A stretch of 64,000 nt of DNA from Calothrix sp. CSU_2_0 (GCA_012034595.1 JAAUPE010000011.1:1-64000), one strand, 5' to 3'. Positions 28,660 to 39,783 are shown, numbered from the stretch's first letter. Numbers and translations are program-made. The notes: generated by a model from the letters alone, not told the origin.

Positions 28660-29592
28660 TTATAGTTTGATTGCACCTGCAAAATAAATTTATATTTGGA
28701 AATCATTGGGGATAGACCCGACGGGTATCATGAGTTAGCGATGGTGATGCAGAGTATTCAGCTTGCTGACCAGGTTGATATTAGTGCGAATGGAGATGAA
28801 AAGATTCGCTTGCGTTGTCAGAGTTTGGAAGTTCCCAACGACAAAACAAATTTGGCATATAGAGCTGCGGAGTTGATGACAAAAAAATTTCCCGACGTTT
28901 TTGCCAATTATGGTGGTGTTGATATTACCATTCACAAAAATATTCCCGTCGCTGCGGGTTTGGCAGGAGGTTCCACAAATGCAGCAGCAGTATTGGTAGG
29001 GATAGATTTATTGTGGAATCTTGGACTTACTCAGCCGGAAATCGAAGAATTAGGTGCTTCATTAGGTTCTGATGTTCCATTTTGTGTGGGAGGAGGAACC
29101 GCGATCGCAACTGGAAGAGGAGAAAAACTTGCTTCTATTTTGGGATTGGAGGATATATATATAGTATTAGGGAAGCACAAAAATCTCTCTGTATCCACTC
29201 CTTGGGCATATAAAAGTTATCGTGCAGCATACGAGGATAGTTATATTCGAGAGAAAAAAGACTTGGTAGCACGTGCCAAAGCAGTACATTCAGCACCAAT
29301 GGTACAGGCTATTATTCATAAAGACATCCAAGAAATTTGTCAGCACTTACATAACGATTTAGAGAAAGTCGTATTACCTGAATATTCTCAAGTATCGGAA
29401 TTACGGACAACATTTGCAGATTCAGGAGCTTTGGGTACAATGATGTCAGGTTCTGGTCCCAGTGTTTTTGCAATTTGCGAATCAAAACCACAGGCAGAAT
29501 CGATTAGGGAGAGAGTACAAAAATTAATTCCTGATACCAGTCTAGAATTATTTGTGACAAAATTAATTTCCCATGGAATTCAAATTGTATAA
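28652..29592 (+). pseudogene. ispE: 4-diphosphocytidyl-2-C-methyl-D-erythritol kinase, frameshifted near the start
   Basis: IspE phosphorylates CDP-methylerythritol in the MEP isoprenoid pathway. From the ATG at 28652 the frame reads MRSYSLIAPAK and then stops. One more A in the run at 28681-28684 would give [20 protein letters not shown], the expected N-terminus. The remaining frame (from about 28696) is intact, with the GHMP ATP motif PVAAGLAGGSTNAAA and the C-terminal MMSGSGPSVFA. The lost PAK-N segment carries substrate-binding and catalytic residues, so a TTG start at 28696 would give an inactive enzyme. A 1-base sequencing error in the A-run, RNA-polymerase slippage, or a functional copy elsewhere could explain it. 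Confidence 0.85.
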
Positions 29593-29627
29593 ACTTTTTG
29601 CGTCTCTGCGCGACACTTAATTTTATT

Positions 29628-30773
29628 TTATTCCCCAAAATCAGCAACCGACCAACCCAAAACCCTCTCATACAAAGTCTCATAGACAGAACAAATTTTA
29701 GCGCCACCATGACGTTGAGGACGACGAACTACTTGGATTGGATAAGTCAAAGAATTATTTAACTTTGCAGCAAAATCCACACCAAGAACACCAATAAAAT
29801 CAAACTGCGACACAGTTTCTTGAATCGCTTCCAGCAACCTTACGTCATCAATCGGACAAGCAAAACAAAAATAATTGCAAAAGTTTAAATAACTCCCCCA
29901 ATTTGCACCAAATTCAAAATCATTTGCATCACTGACTATTTTTACCGCAAACAAATCTTTAGGAAACTTCATATTCCATCGCACAACACCTACCAAATCC
30001 AACCTCAATTTTTGACTTTCCTCCCCCACAGTCACATCTAAATGAGTTCCCCAATTTTGTGGAGGATAATTTGTAGCCGCACATTCCTGCATCCAAGTAA
30101 AATCAGCTTTTAGAGCGCGGTTAATTGTCGGTGCAACTTGACGATAAGTAAAATTGTTTGTAGGATTCGGTATCGTTACAGCTTCGACATCCTTTTCCCC
30201 CAAACTTCGCTCGATAAAAGTAGAAAAATTAGACGCATCTTTCCATTGACCCAAATACTCAATCCGACCTTCCTCACCCTTCGGAGGTCGTCCCCGATTT
30301 GTGCGAACCTCCGTCGCTGGTGGTCGATAATCCTTTTCTATTTGACGACATTCAGCAACCGTTACATCCCCCGCAAAAACCCGCTCTCGTAAAGTCTCAA
30401 AGACAGGTGTTGGTGCTTGACGTTGGACTTTTTCTAACCTCTCCAACGCTTCCGGAGCAATTTTTGCCGCATCCCCTACCTGTTCCAAATCATCAGAACC
30501 CGTTAACTTCAAAAAATATTTTGCAGCTTTAACAAATCGCCATAATAAAGAAGGTTCACGATTATTATTTACTGCTAACTGACGAATCCAAGCGGAAAAC
30601 GAAGAAAACCCTTTTTGCTTGTAGAGTTTTTGTTGCTGGACTTTAAGAGTTAGTTTTGCCAGTTCTGTCCAATCTGCCCTACTTCGAGAAAGTAATTGAG
30701 ATAGACGAACCTCAATTTCTTCAAGCTGCCCCTCTGATGATTTCGAGGTTGGTACTGTATTTATAAATTGCAT
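29628..30773 (-). CDS. Protein with possible MmcB-like nuclease-fold C-terminus
   Basis: 381 residues, not recognised with certainty. The N-terminal 150 residues are helical and basic (LLSRSRADWTELAKLTLKVQ, FSSFSAWIRQLA), like a coiled or DNA-associated region. A linker follows (RTNRGRPPKGEEG, AT-hook-like RGRPP). The C-terminal part contains DLFAVKIVSDANDFEFGANW followed by YLNFCNYFCFACP, resembling the K-x-S-x-x-D-F...KW..Y...CD.FYFAV pattern of MmcB-type DNA repair proteins. Palindromic DNA lies just upstream of the start. No operon partner. A role in DNA binding or repair is inference. Confidence 0.55.
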   Translation of the reverse strand: MQFINTVPTSKSSEGQLEEIEVRLSQLLSRSRADWTELAKLTLKVQQQKLYKQKGFSSFSAWIRQLAVNNNREPSLLWRFVKAAKYFLKLTGSDDLEQVGDAAKIAPEALERLEKVQRQAPTPVFETLRERVFAGDVTVAECRQIEKDYRPPATEVRTNRGRPPKGEEGRIEYLGQWKDASNFSTFIERSLGEKDVEAVTIPNPTNNFTYRQVAPTINRALKADFTWMQECAATNYPPQNWGTHLDVTVGEESQKLRLDLVGVVRWNMKFPKDLFAVKIVSDANDFEFGANWGSYLNFCNYFCFACPIDDVRLLEAIQETVSQFDFIGVLGVDFAAKLNNSLTYPIQVVRRPQRHGGAKICSVYETLYERVLGWSVADFGE

Positions 30774-30785
30774 GTTTGACCTAAA

Positions 30786-30807
30786 TAGACTAGATTACTT
30801 TAGTCTA
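30786..30807. promoter_or_regulatory. Operator-like palindrome upstream of the MmcB-like gene
   Basis: TAGACTA (30786-30792) and TAGTCTA (30801-30807) form a perfect 7-bp inverted repeat with an 8-bp spacer, 13-34 bp before the ATG of the minus-strand gene. The placement fits a repressor site; no regulator is identified. Confidence 0.45.
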
Positions 30808-31051
30808 GTTGGATGGATTATTTGTCACATGTTCAATACTTAAATAATAAATGAATATTGCTCAAATCATCGATAAATAGGGAAAAAGAAAAAAATTAAC
30901 ATATATTTATTGTCTGGATTATTACAAACAATTATTTAAGGACGACCGCAAAGATTGAGAATTGTTTGTAACTCGATTAATTTCAAATAGAATTCAGGTA
31001 ATATCACAGCACTATCATATTTTAATAATAGTTAAACCTCGTCTACCTTGA

Positions 31052-31146
31052 GATTGCTACTCTACCCTTCGGGAACCCTCTACCCTGCGGGAAGCGCAGA
31101 GCGCAACGAGGGAACGAGAAGACAGGGAGTGTCTACCTTACGTCGC
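31052..31146. repeat. 95-bp dispersed repeat, copy B
   Basis: Identical to 14968-15062. It lies about 95 bp upstream of the DUF3082 gene. The rest of the gap 30774-31241 is AT-rich and has no gene. Confidence 0.85.
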
Positions 31147-31241
31147 TGTTTGACGCATTTGAATCGCTAAAAAACTCCGGGTTCGATCGTGGACGAGGTT
31201 TATATGGATATATAATCACTAGCGAACCAAGAAAAAATTTT

Positions 31242-31556
31242 ATGAGCGAAAACCAAGCAGAAAATCCCAACACTCCATCAAAAGTAAGTCCATTAAATTG
31301 TTTAATCGGCTCAATCGTTGCCGGAGGATTAGCGTACGCGATATTTAACTTAATGAATGCGATCGCAATTAGTTTTGCTAGTAAGCCAATTACCGCAAGC
31401 AACGAAGTAGTTTTTCGGATTACGATCGCAGTGCGAACATTAGTGGTGGGAATGACAGCTTTGGGAACCGGAATTTTTGGATTAGTTGCAGTTGGTTTAT
31501 TTGGATTAATGATTCAAACATTAATTCAGAAAAAAGCATCCTCAGATAATTCGTAA
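31242..31556 (+). CDS. DUF3082-type small membrane protein
   Basis: A 104-residue protein conserved in cyanobacteria. It has a short polar N-terminus and two predicted membrane helices (about residues 18-46, CLIGSIVAGGLAYAIFNLMN, and about 66-94, LVVGMTALGTGIFGLVAVGL). Helix positions and the PLNCLIGSIVAGGLAY start match DUF3082. Function unknown. It converges on the second DUF11 cassette with only 9 bp between stop codons. Confidence 0.75.
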   Translation: MSENQAENPNTPSKVSPLNCLIGSIVAGGLAYAIFNLMNAIAISFASKPITASNEVVFRITIAVRTLVVGMTALGTGIFGLVAVGLFGLMIQTLIQKKASSDNS

Positions 31557-31565
31557 ATTTTAGAT

Positions 31566-34352
31566 TTAATCCACGCGAACTCTAAACCTCACAAAACCAA
31601 CATTATTACCAGAAGTATAATCAAGTGTACCAAAATTAACTAGTACAGCACCAGTGGGGTTTCCTTGATTCGGACAAATATTATTAGCTGGTAGTGGTGC
31701 AACTGGGGAGAAATAACTACCTTTGTCAGCATCACTATTATTAGTTTGATTTGTAATTAGATTGGCAATATTTAGAGAAATCCCATTGCCTGAACTAAAA
31801 GCATCAGGAATAAAACTTGTCCCCAAAGGAATAGGATCGCAAAATCTCACATTAGGGATGGATTGATTGCCATTAACTAAGAAATAAATAGTATATTCAA
31901 CTTCATCACCAGCTTTTAGGAGTAATTGTGGATCAATCCGGATAACTCCAGTTGGTGCGTAGACCCGAAGGGACTTGTCGCTAGACATCGCAGAATTCGA
32001 CCAAATAATTCTATCATCGTTAGGGTCACTTGGGTCATCAATCACTTGGCTAAAGTCAACACCAGCAAGGGGAATACCGTTGCGAGTCACCTTAGTTATC
32101 CGTTTCAGACCATATAATCTGGCATTTAATGGTGGAGATGGGGGAAGAGGAGGTGTTTGTAAGACTAAAATGGTTGGGTCAGTAGTACCGCTATTGGATT
32201 GGTTAACATTACGATTAGTATCAGGAATACCGGGGTTAATCCCAGAACCAGGTTGAGTAGGGTTTGTAGAGTCACTCGCGTCCGAAAGAACTTCTGGTTG
32301 GGTATTTGCATCGTTAGGAGTTAGATCGATTCCTGCCACATTCTCGATTTGACCAGATGCACCAGCTAAAATGCGGGCATTGTAGATTAGGGTTAATTGG
32401 GAACTTGGAGGAAGACTATTCGGGTTAGTAAGCGGAATAAATTGCCCCGTACCGTTGAAATTACCACTTAGTAGACTAGACGCAGCTTGAAAGCCATTCG
32501 GAAACTGAATTTGGTTATTAGCATCCTGGAGAACTTCAAGTTGAGAAGGAATGCGATCGCTGATAATTACATTATCAATCGGTGCGGCAGTTGGATTAAT
32601 AATGGTTAGGGTGTACTGCAAATCATCCCCAATTGTCGCGTTCCCAGAATTATCGTTATCTTGCAGGAATCTCACAGACTTATAAATTATTGGTTGTCGT
32701 AGGCATTCCGCACCCGAAACAATACCAGGAATTGTTCCAGAAGTTTGAATATTTCCATCAGTTCCCCTAGTTGCACCATAATTACCCGAATCATCAACCA
32801 ATGAACCATCAATAGAGGGAATACCAATATCAAAAAAAGCACCCGCAATCCCACCTGTAACTGTTGTTGTTGGAGCAAGTGGAACATTTGCTGTTGCGAC
32901 AAAACCACCACCACCACCACCACCTGGACCATGAGGAATACCTCTGCGAATATCACTACCATCACCACCACTAACATTCACCACTAAACTTGTTGGGTTA
33001 GTTGTGTTGGGGTTTTGAGCAGTAACGATCGCACTACCTCCTGCACCACCACCACCACCACCATCATTGAATTGAATACTCGAATTTCTTGTTAGTTGTA
33101 TTGGTGCATCGTTTCCCGATGCGTCAATTGTACCTTGACCGCTAAAAGTACCAGCCCGTACTAAAACTATACCGCCTCCTGTGGCACCACTACTCGCCAA
33201 ACCACCAGCAGGAATGCCAGCACCATCGTTATTAGAACCAGCACCACCACCACCACCCATAATTACTCTCGTAGTTGTCGCTGGGAATTGATTACCACCA
33301 CGTCCACCAATATCTTTCTTGGTAAACCATGTTAATCCCCCTTGTCCACCTCCACCCCAATTACCACCACCACCACCACCAGAGTTTTCATCGTTACCGA
33401 CATTACTCACAGGAAGCGAGTTTAGGGGATTAATGTTAATATCATTACCATCTGGGTCACCATCAGTACCACCACCACCAGCATTTCCAAACACCCCACG
33501 ACCAAAACTTCCACCAGGATAACCTTCATTCGCAACACCTGGATCGGGATTTAAGGAGTTTGTCACTGAATTAAAGGTAAATCGGGGTGTTCCAGCAGTT
33601 CCTTCTCCTTTGGAAGCATTTGCACCGATATTTGTTGTTGAAGTTGCAGGAGAAGGGGCATTGAATGCTTCGTAAACTGTTTCTGGAAACGGTAAAGTGC
33701 CTCCAGTTGTGGGTGTAATTCCCAGTTCTAAACCAGCACCACCACGAAAACCCTGACCTTTTACATCTATAGTTCCACTCAAATTCAACTGCTTGGCAAC
33801 ATCAAAAACAACGACTCCACCAGATGAACCATCCCAAGGAGCAGAAGTAACTGTCGAGCTAATATTGGCATTAAGATATTGGGGAACACGAATTACTTGG
33901 AATGTTTGCTGTCCTTGGAGGTTATTTGCAGGGGAAGTAATGTAAGTATTTAATAATCCCCCATTATTTGCTCCACGCACAGTTACAGAACTACCGCTAG
34001 CTTGTTCAGCAACCACATACTCGTATACACCTGCTGAACTCCCTTGCATCTGCATAATTACCAACAAATCACCCACTTGGATATCGATGCTTGCACCTCG
34101 ACGAGAACCAAGTGTAATATTAGTGCCAGAAATATTTGTACCAGGATAATAAGTATTAACAACACCTGCGATCGCGGTTGAGGTGTCTTTTCCTGGTGTT
34201 GCACACAATGATGGTTGTATTTGTGCTAGTACTGGAGAACTATTAGTATAAATTAGTAAACTTTGATAACTCAAAGTCGTGAATAGAAGAATACAACTGC
34301 GAAAAACTTGTATAAAGTACTTTTTAGATAATTTCATATAACTCTTTTTCAC
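31566..34352 (-). CDS. Large secreted glycine-rich DUF11 protein (second cassette)
   Basis: A 928-residue protein, last gene of the second surface cassette. A signal peptide occupies about residues 1-43. The first half is Gly-rich, with GGGGGG blocks between about residues 290 and 500 (DNA rich in ACC repeats). A DUF11 domain (about 565-680; SVRFLQDNDNSGNATIGDDL, then YTLTIINPTAAPIDN) follows. The C-terminal 180 residues match the end of the 957-residue protein: LKRITKV, DEVEYTIYFLVNG, RFCDPIPLGTSFI, and the final GFVRFRVRVD. It starts 12 bp after the barrel pseudogene. A surface or sheath role is inferred from composition. Confidence 0.75.
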   Translation of the reverse strand: MKKSYMKLSKKYFIQVFRSCILLFTTLSYQSLLIYTNSSPVLAQIQPSLCATPGKDTSTAIAGVVNTYYPGTNISGTNITLGSRRGASIDIQVGDLLVIMQMQGSSAGVYEYVVAEQASGSSVTVRGANNGGLLNTYITSPANNLQGQQTFQVIRVPQYLNANISSTVTSAPWDGSSGGVVVFDVAKQLNLSGTIDVKGQGFRGGAGLELGITPTTGGTLPFPETVYEAFNAPSPATSTTNIGANASKGEGTAGTPRFTFNSVTNSLNPDPGVANEGYPGGSFGRGVFGNAGGGGTDGDPDGNDININPLNSLPVSNVGNDENSGGGGGGNWGGGGQGGLTWFTKKDIGGRGGNQFPATTTRVIMGGGGGAGSNNDGAGIPAGGLASSGATGGGIVLVRAGTFSGQGTIDASGNDAPIQLTRNSSIQFNDGGGGGGAGGSAIVTAQNPNTTNPTSLVVNVSGGDGSDIRRGIPHGPGGGGGGGFVATANVPLAPTTTVTGGIAGAFFDIGIPSIDGSLVDDSGNYGATRGTDGNIQTSGTIPGIVSGAECLRQPIIYKSVRFLQDNDNSGNATIGDDLQYTLTIINPTAAPIDNVIISDRIPSQLEVLQDANNQIQFPNGFQAASSLLSGNFNGTGQFIPLTNPNSLPPSSQLTLIYNARILAGASGQIENVAGIDLTPNDANTQPEVLSDASDSTNPTQPGSGINPGIPDTNRNVNQSNSGTTDPTILVLQTPPLPPSPPLNARLYGLKRITKVTRNGIPLAGVDFSQVIDDPSDPNDDRIIWSNSAMSSDKSLRVYAPTGVIRIDPQLLLKAGDEVEYTIYFLVNGNQSIPNVRFCDPIPLGTSFIPDAFSSGNGISLNIANLITNQTNNSDADKGSYFSPVAPLPANNICPNQGNPTGAVLVNFGTLDYTSGNNVGFVRFRVRVD

Positions 34353-34364
34353 TCTTCTTGGCGG

Positions 34365-37300
34365 TTAAATTCCCATACTACTGTTACTTTTCGGCGATGT
34401 ATCCACAACCGTCTTCACGACAGATTCTTGCTGTTGTCGAGGTGCGGATTTTTGCCTCCCAAATCCTCCAAATAACTCATTGATTTTGTAAGTGAGATTT
34501 AAATATGCTCCCCCTGCGGAACGGTATCCAGTAAAATCGCGATCGCTCACATCTCCAAAGGCATAACCAAGTCCAATTCTGAAGTCGGGGGTAATATGAT
34601 AACCACCTTCTACAGCAATACCAAATTCATTGAAACCCTCACTAGGTTGTCCGAACCAGCGTCCTTCAACTGCGACATCGGTACGGTAGCCAATTTGGTA
34701 ACTAGCACGGACTTGGGCGAGATGCACAGCACTTGTATTGGTAAAATTATTAGCAAGATAACTAGTAGCATTACGTAATGCATATTTGCCATAAAATTCC
34801 CAATGCCAATCAGGTGCATAAATAGCTTCCGCAGAAAATAAATGCTCGATTGCCCCGTTTCCATTCGCTAAGAGTAAATCATTGGGGATGGTGGAAGAAT
34901 TTTGACGGTATTCGTAGGAGAGTAAACCGTTGAATTTGTCGTTGCTAGGGTCACGATACGCTAAACCAACACGTAAATCTGCCGTGTCAGCAAGTCCTTC
35001 TAAAAGTTGATTTGCTCCCCCAGCTTGTTGGTAGCGAGCAGCAACCGTGAGTGCAGGTGAAAGTTTTCCCGTTGCAGCTGCGGAGAGAACCATATTATTG
35101 GCTTCTTGACCATCACGATATTCAAACCGAGCATTTGCTTGGAAGTTGGGGTTGTCGGTGTAATCTAGTCCGATGCTGTAGGAATTTCCAGAGAACAAAC
35201 CAAGGGAAAATGCACTTTGTCCGGTGGTGTATGGTTGAGCAAATCTAACTCCTGTGGAGGTGTTTCCAAAGATATTATTTTGAATTCTTTCGTAACCTAG
35301 ATTCAACTTCAGTCCAGGAGCAAGACGAATTCGGTGATTCAGTCCTACCGCACCTTGGTCACTCATACCGTCACTACCTGCAAAGATAGAATAACGTCCA
35401 GTAAGATTGGTATCTTCAGAGAATTTGTGTTCTACTGTGGTATCCAAACTAGTGATACTGTTACCCTTAATAACTCCACCATCAAAGAATTGTTGTGTGA
35501 GTCGCATATTCATACCCGGATACAATGCCCAATCTAAACCCAGAGTGGTGCGGTTGGGATAAAATGCGTCTGCTTTACCTAAATTGGTTTCATTTTGGGC
35601 TTGGAATGTCAGAGATTCAGTTAGGGGAATACTTGCTTTGGATACAAGTTGACTAGCATTCGCGCTAAATTACTGATTAATTCGGTCATTTCGGGAATGA
35701 TTGACATACTCTACCCCTAATTCCACATCCCCCAATTTTTGCTGTACTCCAGCTCGGAATGTTTCCAGAGAATTATCGATTTTGCTACCTGGTTTTAGTT
35801 GGGGTTTGGGGGTTGAATAAATCAAATATTTCTGTGCGTTGTGCAGGTGCAACCCCAAAATTCCTTTCCTTTTCATAGCCAAGATTAAAACTCGTTGTCT
35901 CCGTAAATTTACCAATTAGAGCCGCTCCATAACGAGTTTGTCCGGGAGCAAAACTCCAAGTAGCATTGTTAGCAAAATTTTCCGAAACAGAACGGTAAAA
36001 CCCTTGTGCGGACAAATTCGGAGTGATTTTCCCCAATGCTTCCAGACGATATGCAGAACCACTCATATCCCGAAACGAGAAAGAATTGTGATTCGATAAA
36101 CCTACGGTTCGCTGACGCGATCGCGCATATTCCCCGACAATTTGACCGGAGTTACCCAAAGGAACAAAGAAATCTGCACCATAAAGTTCAAAATCCCGTT
36201 CATTTTGGTCTTCTTTGATGTAGCTCCCAGCAATGAAGGGTGATTTAGTATCCAAATTTTCTTCCCGGAAATTATACTGTACCCTTCCCCCATACAACTT
36301 ACTATCGCTACCTTTATCATTTTGGTAAGTCACAACAATCCGGTTTGCCAAAGTACTACCAAACGGATTCAATTGAGTTGAAGCAATGCGATCGCGAAAT
36401 AGTAATGTTCCTCTGTCATAATCAATTTCGTAATCTGCACCACGGGATAATGCTTTGCGTTTGACAACTGTTCCTGGTCGGTTGATTTCTTCGGATTCAA
36501 TAAATACATCTTCACTACCGGGAATTACTAAGCGACGTGACAGGAAATAATATCCACTTGTACCATTTGGGGAAATTGTATCCCGTTGGAAACCTTGGAT
36601 GTTGTTGGCAAACATACCAGTAACTTGTAGATTACCCAGGTTGTAATTTCCCTTAAAACCGTGTAACTGTCGAGTAGTTGCGGTAAATAATTGAGATGTG
36701 CGAGCAAATTCTTGGGTATTGTAGTCTCCCCACATGAAATAATCCGATTCCGCACCAGGAATTTTGGGAGTACGTTCAAATTTAGCGTAAACACTATCAG
36801 TTGAAGGAGTGGTTGGAGTTACAGTAGATGCATCACCATACACAGGATAAGCTTTTTCGCAATCCTGAACTCCACCAAAAAGTCGCACATCACCATTGCA
36901 ATCTTGATTTAGAGGACGTTTACTATTAAATGCACCTGTAAACAGCCAATCTCCGACTTTTCCAGTTGCAAATGCAGAAGCATTCAAATCAACATCTGTA
37001 CTACCAATCTTTTGCGGATTCAGAAAATCGCGATTACTACCCCAATAATTTGTTCCACCAGCACCAATTCGTAAATTTACAACTCCAGTTGCTAAAGATG
37101 GACGTAAATTGGTAATAAATTCCACATTTACATAAGTTTCAATCGCAGAAGCAATATATTTTGCCTCTACAATCGATGCACGAACTTTTACGTTTTGTGG
37201 TTCATAAGCAGCTTGAAGAATTGCCGAAAATTTACCATTATTAGCTCGAATTTGAAAACCAGGTGCATCATCATCTTGGTCAGCACCGAGAAACTTTCCA

Positions 37301-38286
37301 GCAGTCGCGCTCAGAGTTACAATAACATCTTCAGGGATGATTTCTCCATCTTCGTTAACAATTTTACCCGTAAATTCAATTCGCGATCGCCCGTCAGCCG
37401 GAATTCTACTTTCATCGATGGGTGTAATTACAAGTTTGGCTTTTTGCTCTTTTAAATTGACTTTGATTATGCTAAATTTTCCATCTGGAGTCTGGGCTGT
37501 AATGGTATTTTCACCATTCTCTAGAGGAACGTTATACCAAATTTTTGTATATAGCTCGTTAGCCTCATCCTTTTGCAAGTAACTAGGAATATGGGAATTA
37601 ATTGGTTTTCCATTTAATGTTACATTAACCTCTAAACTAGGATGAAATTGAACTGCTAAATTTGTAATTTTATTATTAGTATTTCCAGTAACTGGGGTAA
37701 TTATTCTAACTTCTCGTATTTGTTGCTTTGTAGAATCAATAATTTCTGTTTCTTGTTGTTTTTTCCTCTCAAATTCACTTTTCAACTCCGGCTTCTCATT
37801 AGATTCTGGAGGTGCAATACTAATAAAACTTTTAGCTTTGTTAGTAATTAGAGTTTTTGTCTCTTCAGTAGATTTTTCTTTGATTCCACTATTATCTAAT
37901 CCTAAATCTAATGACTTTAGTTTGTTATTAGAAACATCAGCTTTTAAATTATCTTTATGAGTTGGAGAAACAAGACTCAAAAGTCCACTATCTTTCCCAA
38001 CTAATCCTACATTACTGTCAACAGATACATCTTTTATTTTTCCCTGACTTGAAAAACCTAAATCAATCTTTTCCAAATCAGACAAATTATCAGGTTCAGA
38101 AATAGCTTGCTTAGGAGAAAAAATAATCTCCTCCTCCTTCACAGGTACAACCAAATCTAAATTATCCGAAGAATTAGAACTTTCAAAAATCAGAGAATTT
38201 CCACCCTCAGCAGCAGCACTCGCACCAGAAAAAACAGGAATAGTACTACAAATAGTTAATAAAGTTACATCAAACTTCTTCACCAT
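34365..38286 (-). pseudogene. Second outer-membrane barrel gene, broken by a frameshift and a stop
   Basis: Paralogue of the 1235-residue barrel gene; intact it would encode about 1305 residues. The first 833 codons (to 35785) cover the signal peptide, a long Ser/Lys-rich region, Ig-like strands (ESRIPADGRSRIEFTG) and the first half of the barrel. A one-base excess at about 35799-35812 (C/A run) shifts the frame. The next frame continues KPQLKPGSKIDNSLETFRAG and then hits TAA at 35670-35672. The same frame stays open from there to 34365 with the rest of the barrel and ends like its paralogue (LNLTYKINELFGGFG). Two independent lesions argue for real decay. The N-terminal part could still be made. 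Confidence 0.85.
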
Positions 38287-39212
38287 TACCGTTCCTCCCC
38301 AAATGCAGGAGTTACAGCAAAATTCATTCTGCCCATACTTCCAGGTGCTAATCTTACCAAACGAGACTGACTATTTTTATCAATTCTATAGAGATTAGGA
38401 GCTTGAATATAACCAGGTAAACTAGTCAAATCTAAAATTCCAGTTCGATTTCCAGCAATAACATTCGCAACCGAAAAAATTCCATTCACATCAGTAATAA
38501 TACGATTTCCATCATCCATATAAATTACCGCATTAGGAATTCCCGCTTCACCCGATTGTTGTTCCCCATCAAAGTTTTTGTCAACAAATACTCGACCAAT
38601 TAAAGTACCACAATCAGAAAAAATACCCGGACGAATCTTCAATTGATGACTTGCAGTATTACTTCTTGCTCTACCAGCTATTGCCACTGCCAAATTTCTC
38701 CCGTTTCCCCGCATCCCATCAGGTGTAACAGTCGCAGCATAAACTAAATTCAAACTAGCTTGAGGTGGAACATTACCAGCAAAAGTAATATTAAAAGCAC
38801 GATTATCTAACTTTGTTACAGATACCGGTATTTGAGATGCTTCATTATTACTAATAATCGAAGCTTGCAAAGATTTAGTTTCAAAGACTAATCCTAAAGG
38901 CAATGTATCTGTTAAGATTAGATTATTCGCATTTGCATTCCCTGTATTACGAATTGCAATTCGATAAAGTACAGTATCACCGGGCTTAACAGCAACTTTA
39001 TCCGCAGTTTTAGTTATTCTTAATTCTGCAACTTCCGCATTAAAAAAAGCACGATTTGTATTAGTTGGCTGGCGAAAACTGTCACCTCCAAATATAGCCG
39101 TGTTAACAACTTCATTCGCAGCAACTGGTAAAATATTAGATACACAAATTCCAGAAATTATTAATACTAGTGAAAGATAATTATGCTTCCACCGCTTAAG
39201 TATTACTATCAT
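38286..39212 (-). CDS. DUF11 / SdrD B-like secreted protein (second cassette)
   Basis: About 308 residues from the ATG at 39212. That start gives a good signal peptide (MIVILKRWKHNYLSLVLIIS, cleavage near VAA); the open frame extends to 39257 without a better one. A DUF11 domain (ITKTADKVAVKPGDTVLYRI) is followed by a SdrD B-like domain (CGTLIGRVFVDKNFDGEQQ, then IYMDDGNRIITDVNGIFSV). It is a shorter version of the 484-residue protein of the first cassette. Its stop overlaps the barrel start (TAATG), implying coupling. Confidence 0.77.
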   Translation of the reverse strand: MIVILKRWKHNYLSLVLIISGICVSNILPVAANEVVNTAIFGGDSFRQPTNTNRAFFNAEVAELRITKTADKVAVKPGDTVLYRIAIRNTGNANANNLILTDTLPLGLVFETKSLQASIISNNEASQIPVSVTKLDNRAFNITFAGNVPPQASLNLVYAATVTPDGMRGNGRNLAVAIAGRARSNTASHQLKIRPGIFSDCGTLIGRVFVDKNFDGEQQSGEAGIPNAVIYMDDGNRIITDVNGIFSVANVIAGNRTGILDLTSLPGYIQAPNLYRIDKNSQSRLVRLAPGSMGRMNFAVTPAFGEER

Positions 39213-39783
39213 TTCAATACAGGTAATGGTTAAACAATGAGCCTTGCAGATTGGCATAATTTTTCTGCTAATTGCAGAAAATACTATGTAATGATTTTTT
39301 CAAATGCTGAAAAATACAGCATGTCGCAATCTCTTCTAAATCTTCAATCCTGAACCCGGATAATATTATTTTTTAAAATATAAATGCCCTGGTTAATTTA
39401 TTAGGTTAATTGGTCAAATAACAGATAGATGCGAAGATAACCTAAATCAAATAAACTTTTCCCTAAATACTAAATATAACCACTTAAACATTAGTTGATA
39501 ATGTGTATTTTACTGATTTTTAAAAATATAGCGACGGACAACAAGTAAATATACAAGCGTAAAAATACTTACGTACAGCTTACTGAACAAACATTCATCA
39601 CTGCTCGTCGTGATTCTAATCAAAAGTACGATTTTATAAGTCTTTCAGCACAAGTTTCTACCATCTATGTTGAGTTGCGATCGCTCCGAAGGAGTATGCA
39701 AGAGTTTCAACGTTTCGGAACGTATAATCAATTTTGCACTACTACTTAAAGCTGTTTTATAAGCAATTCTGTAGCGAACTGCA
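39213..39783. other. 571-bp intergenic region with small hairpins
   Basis: No gene is supported. Two hairpins lie just upstream of the second cassette: TTTTCTGC/GCAGAAAA (39261-39281) and TGCTG/CAGCA (39306-39322). They could act in the 5' leader. The remainder is AT-rich. Confidence 0.5.
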
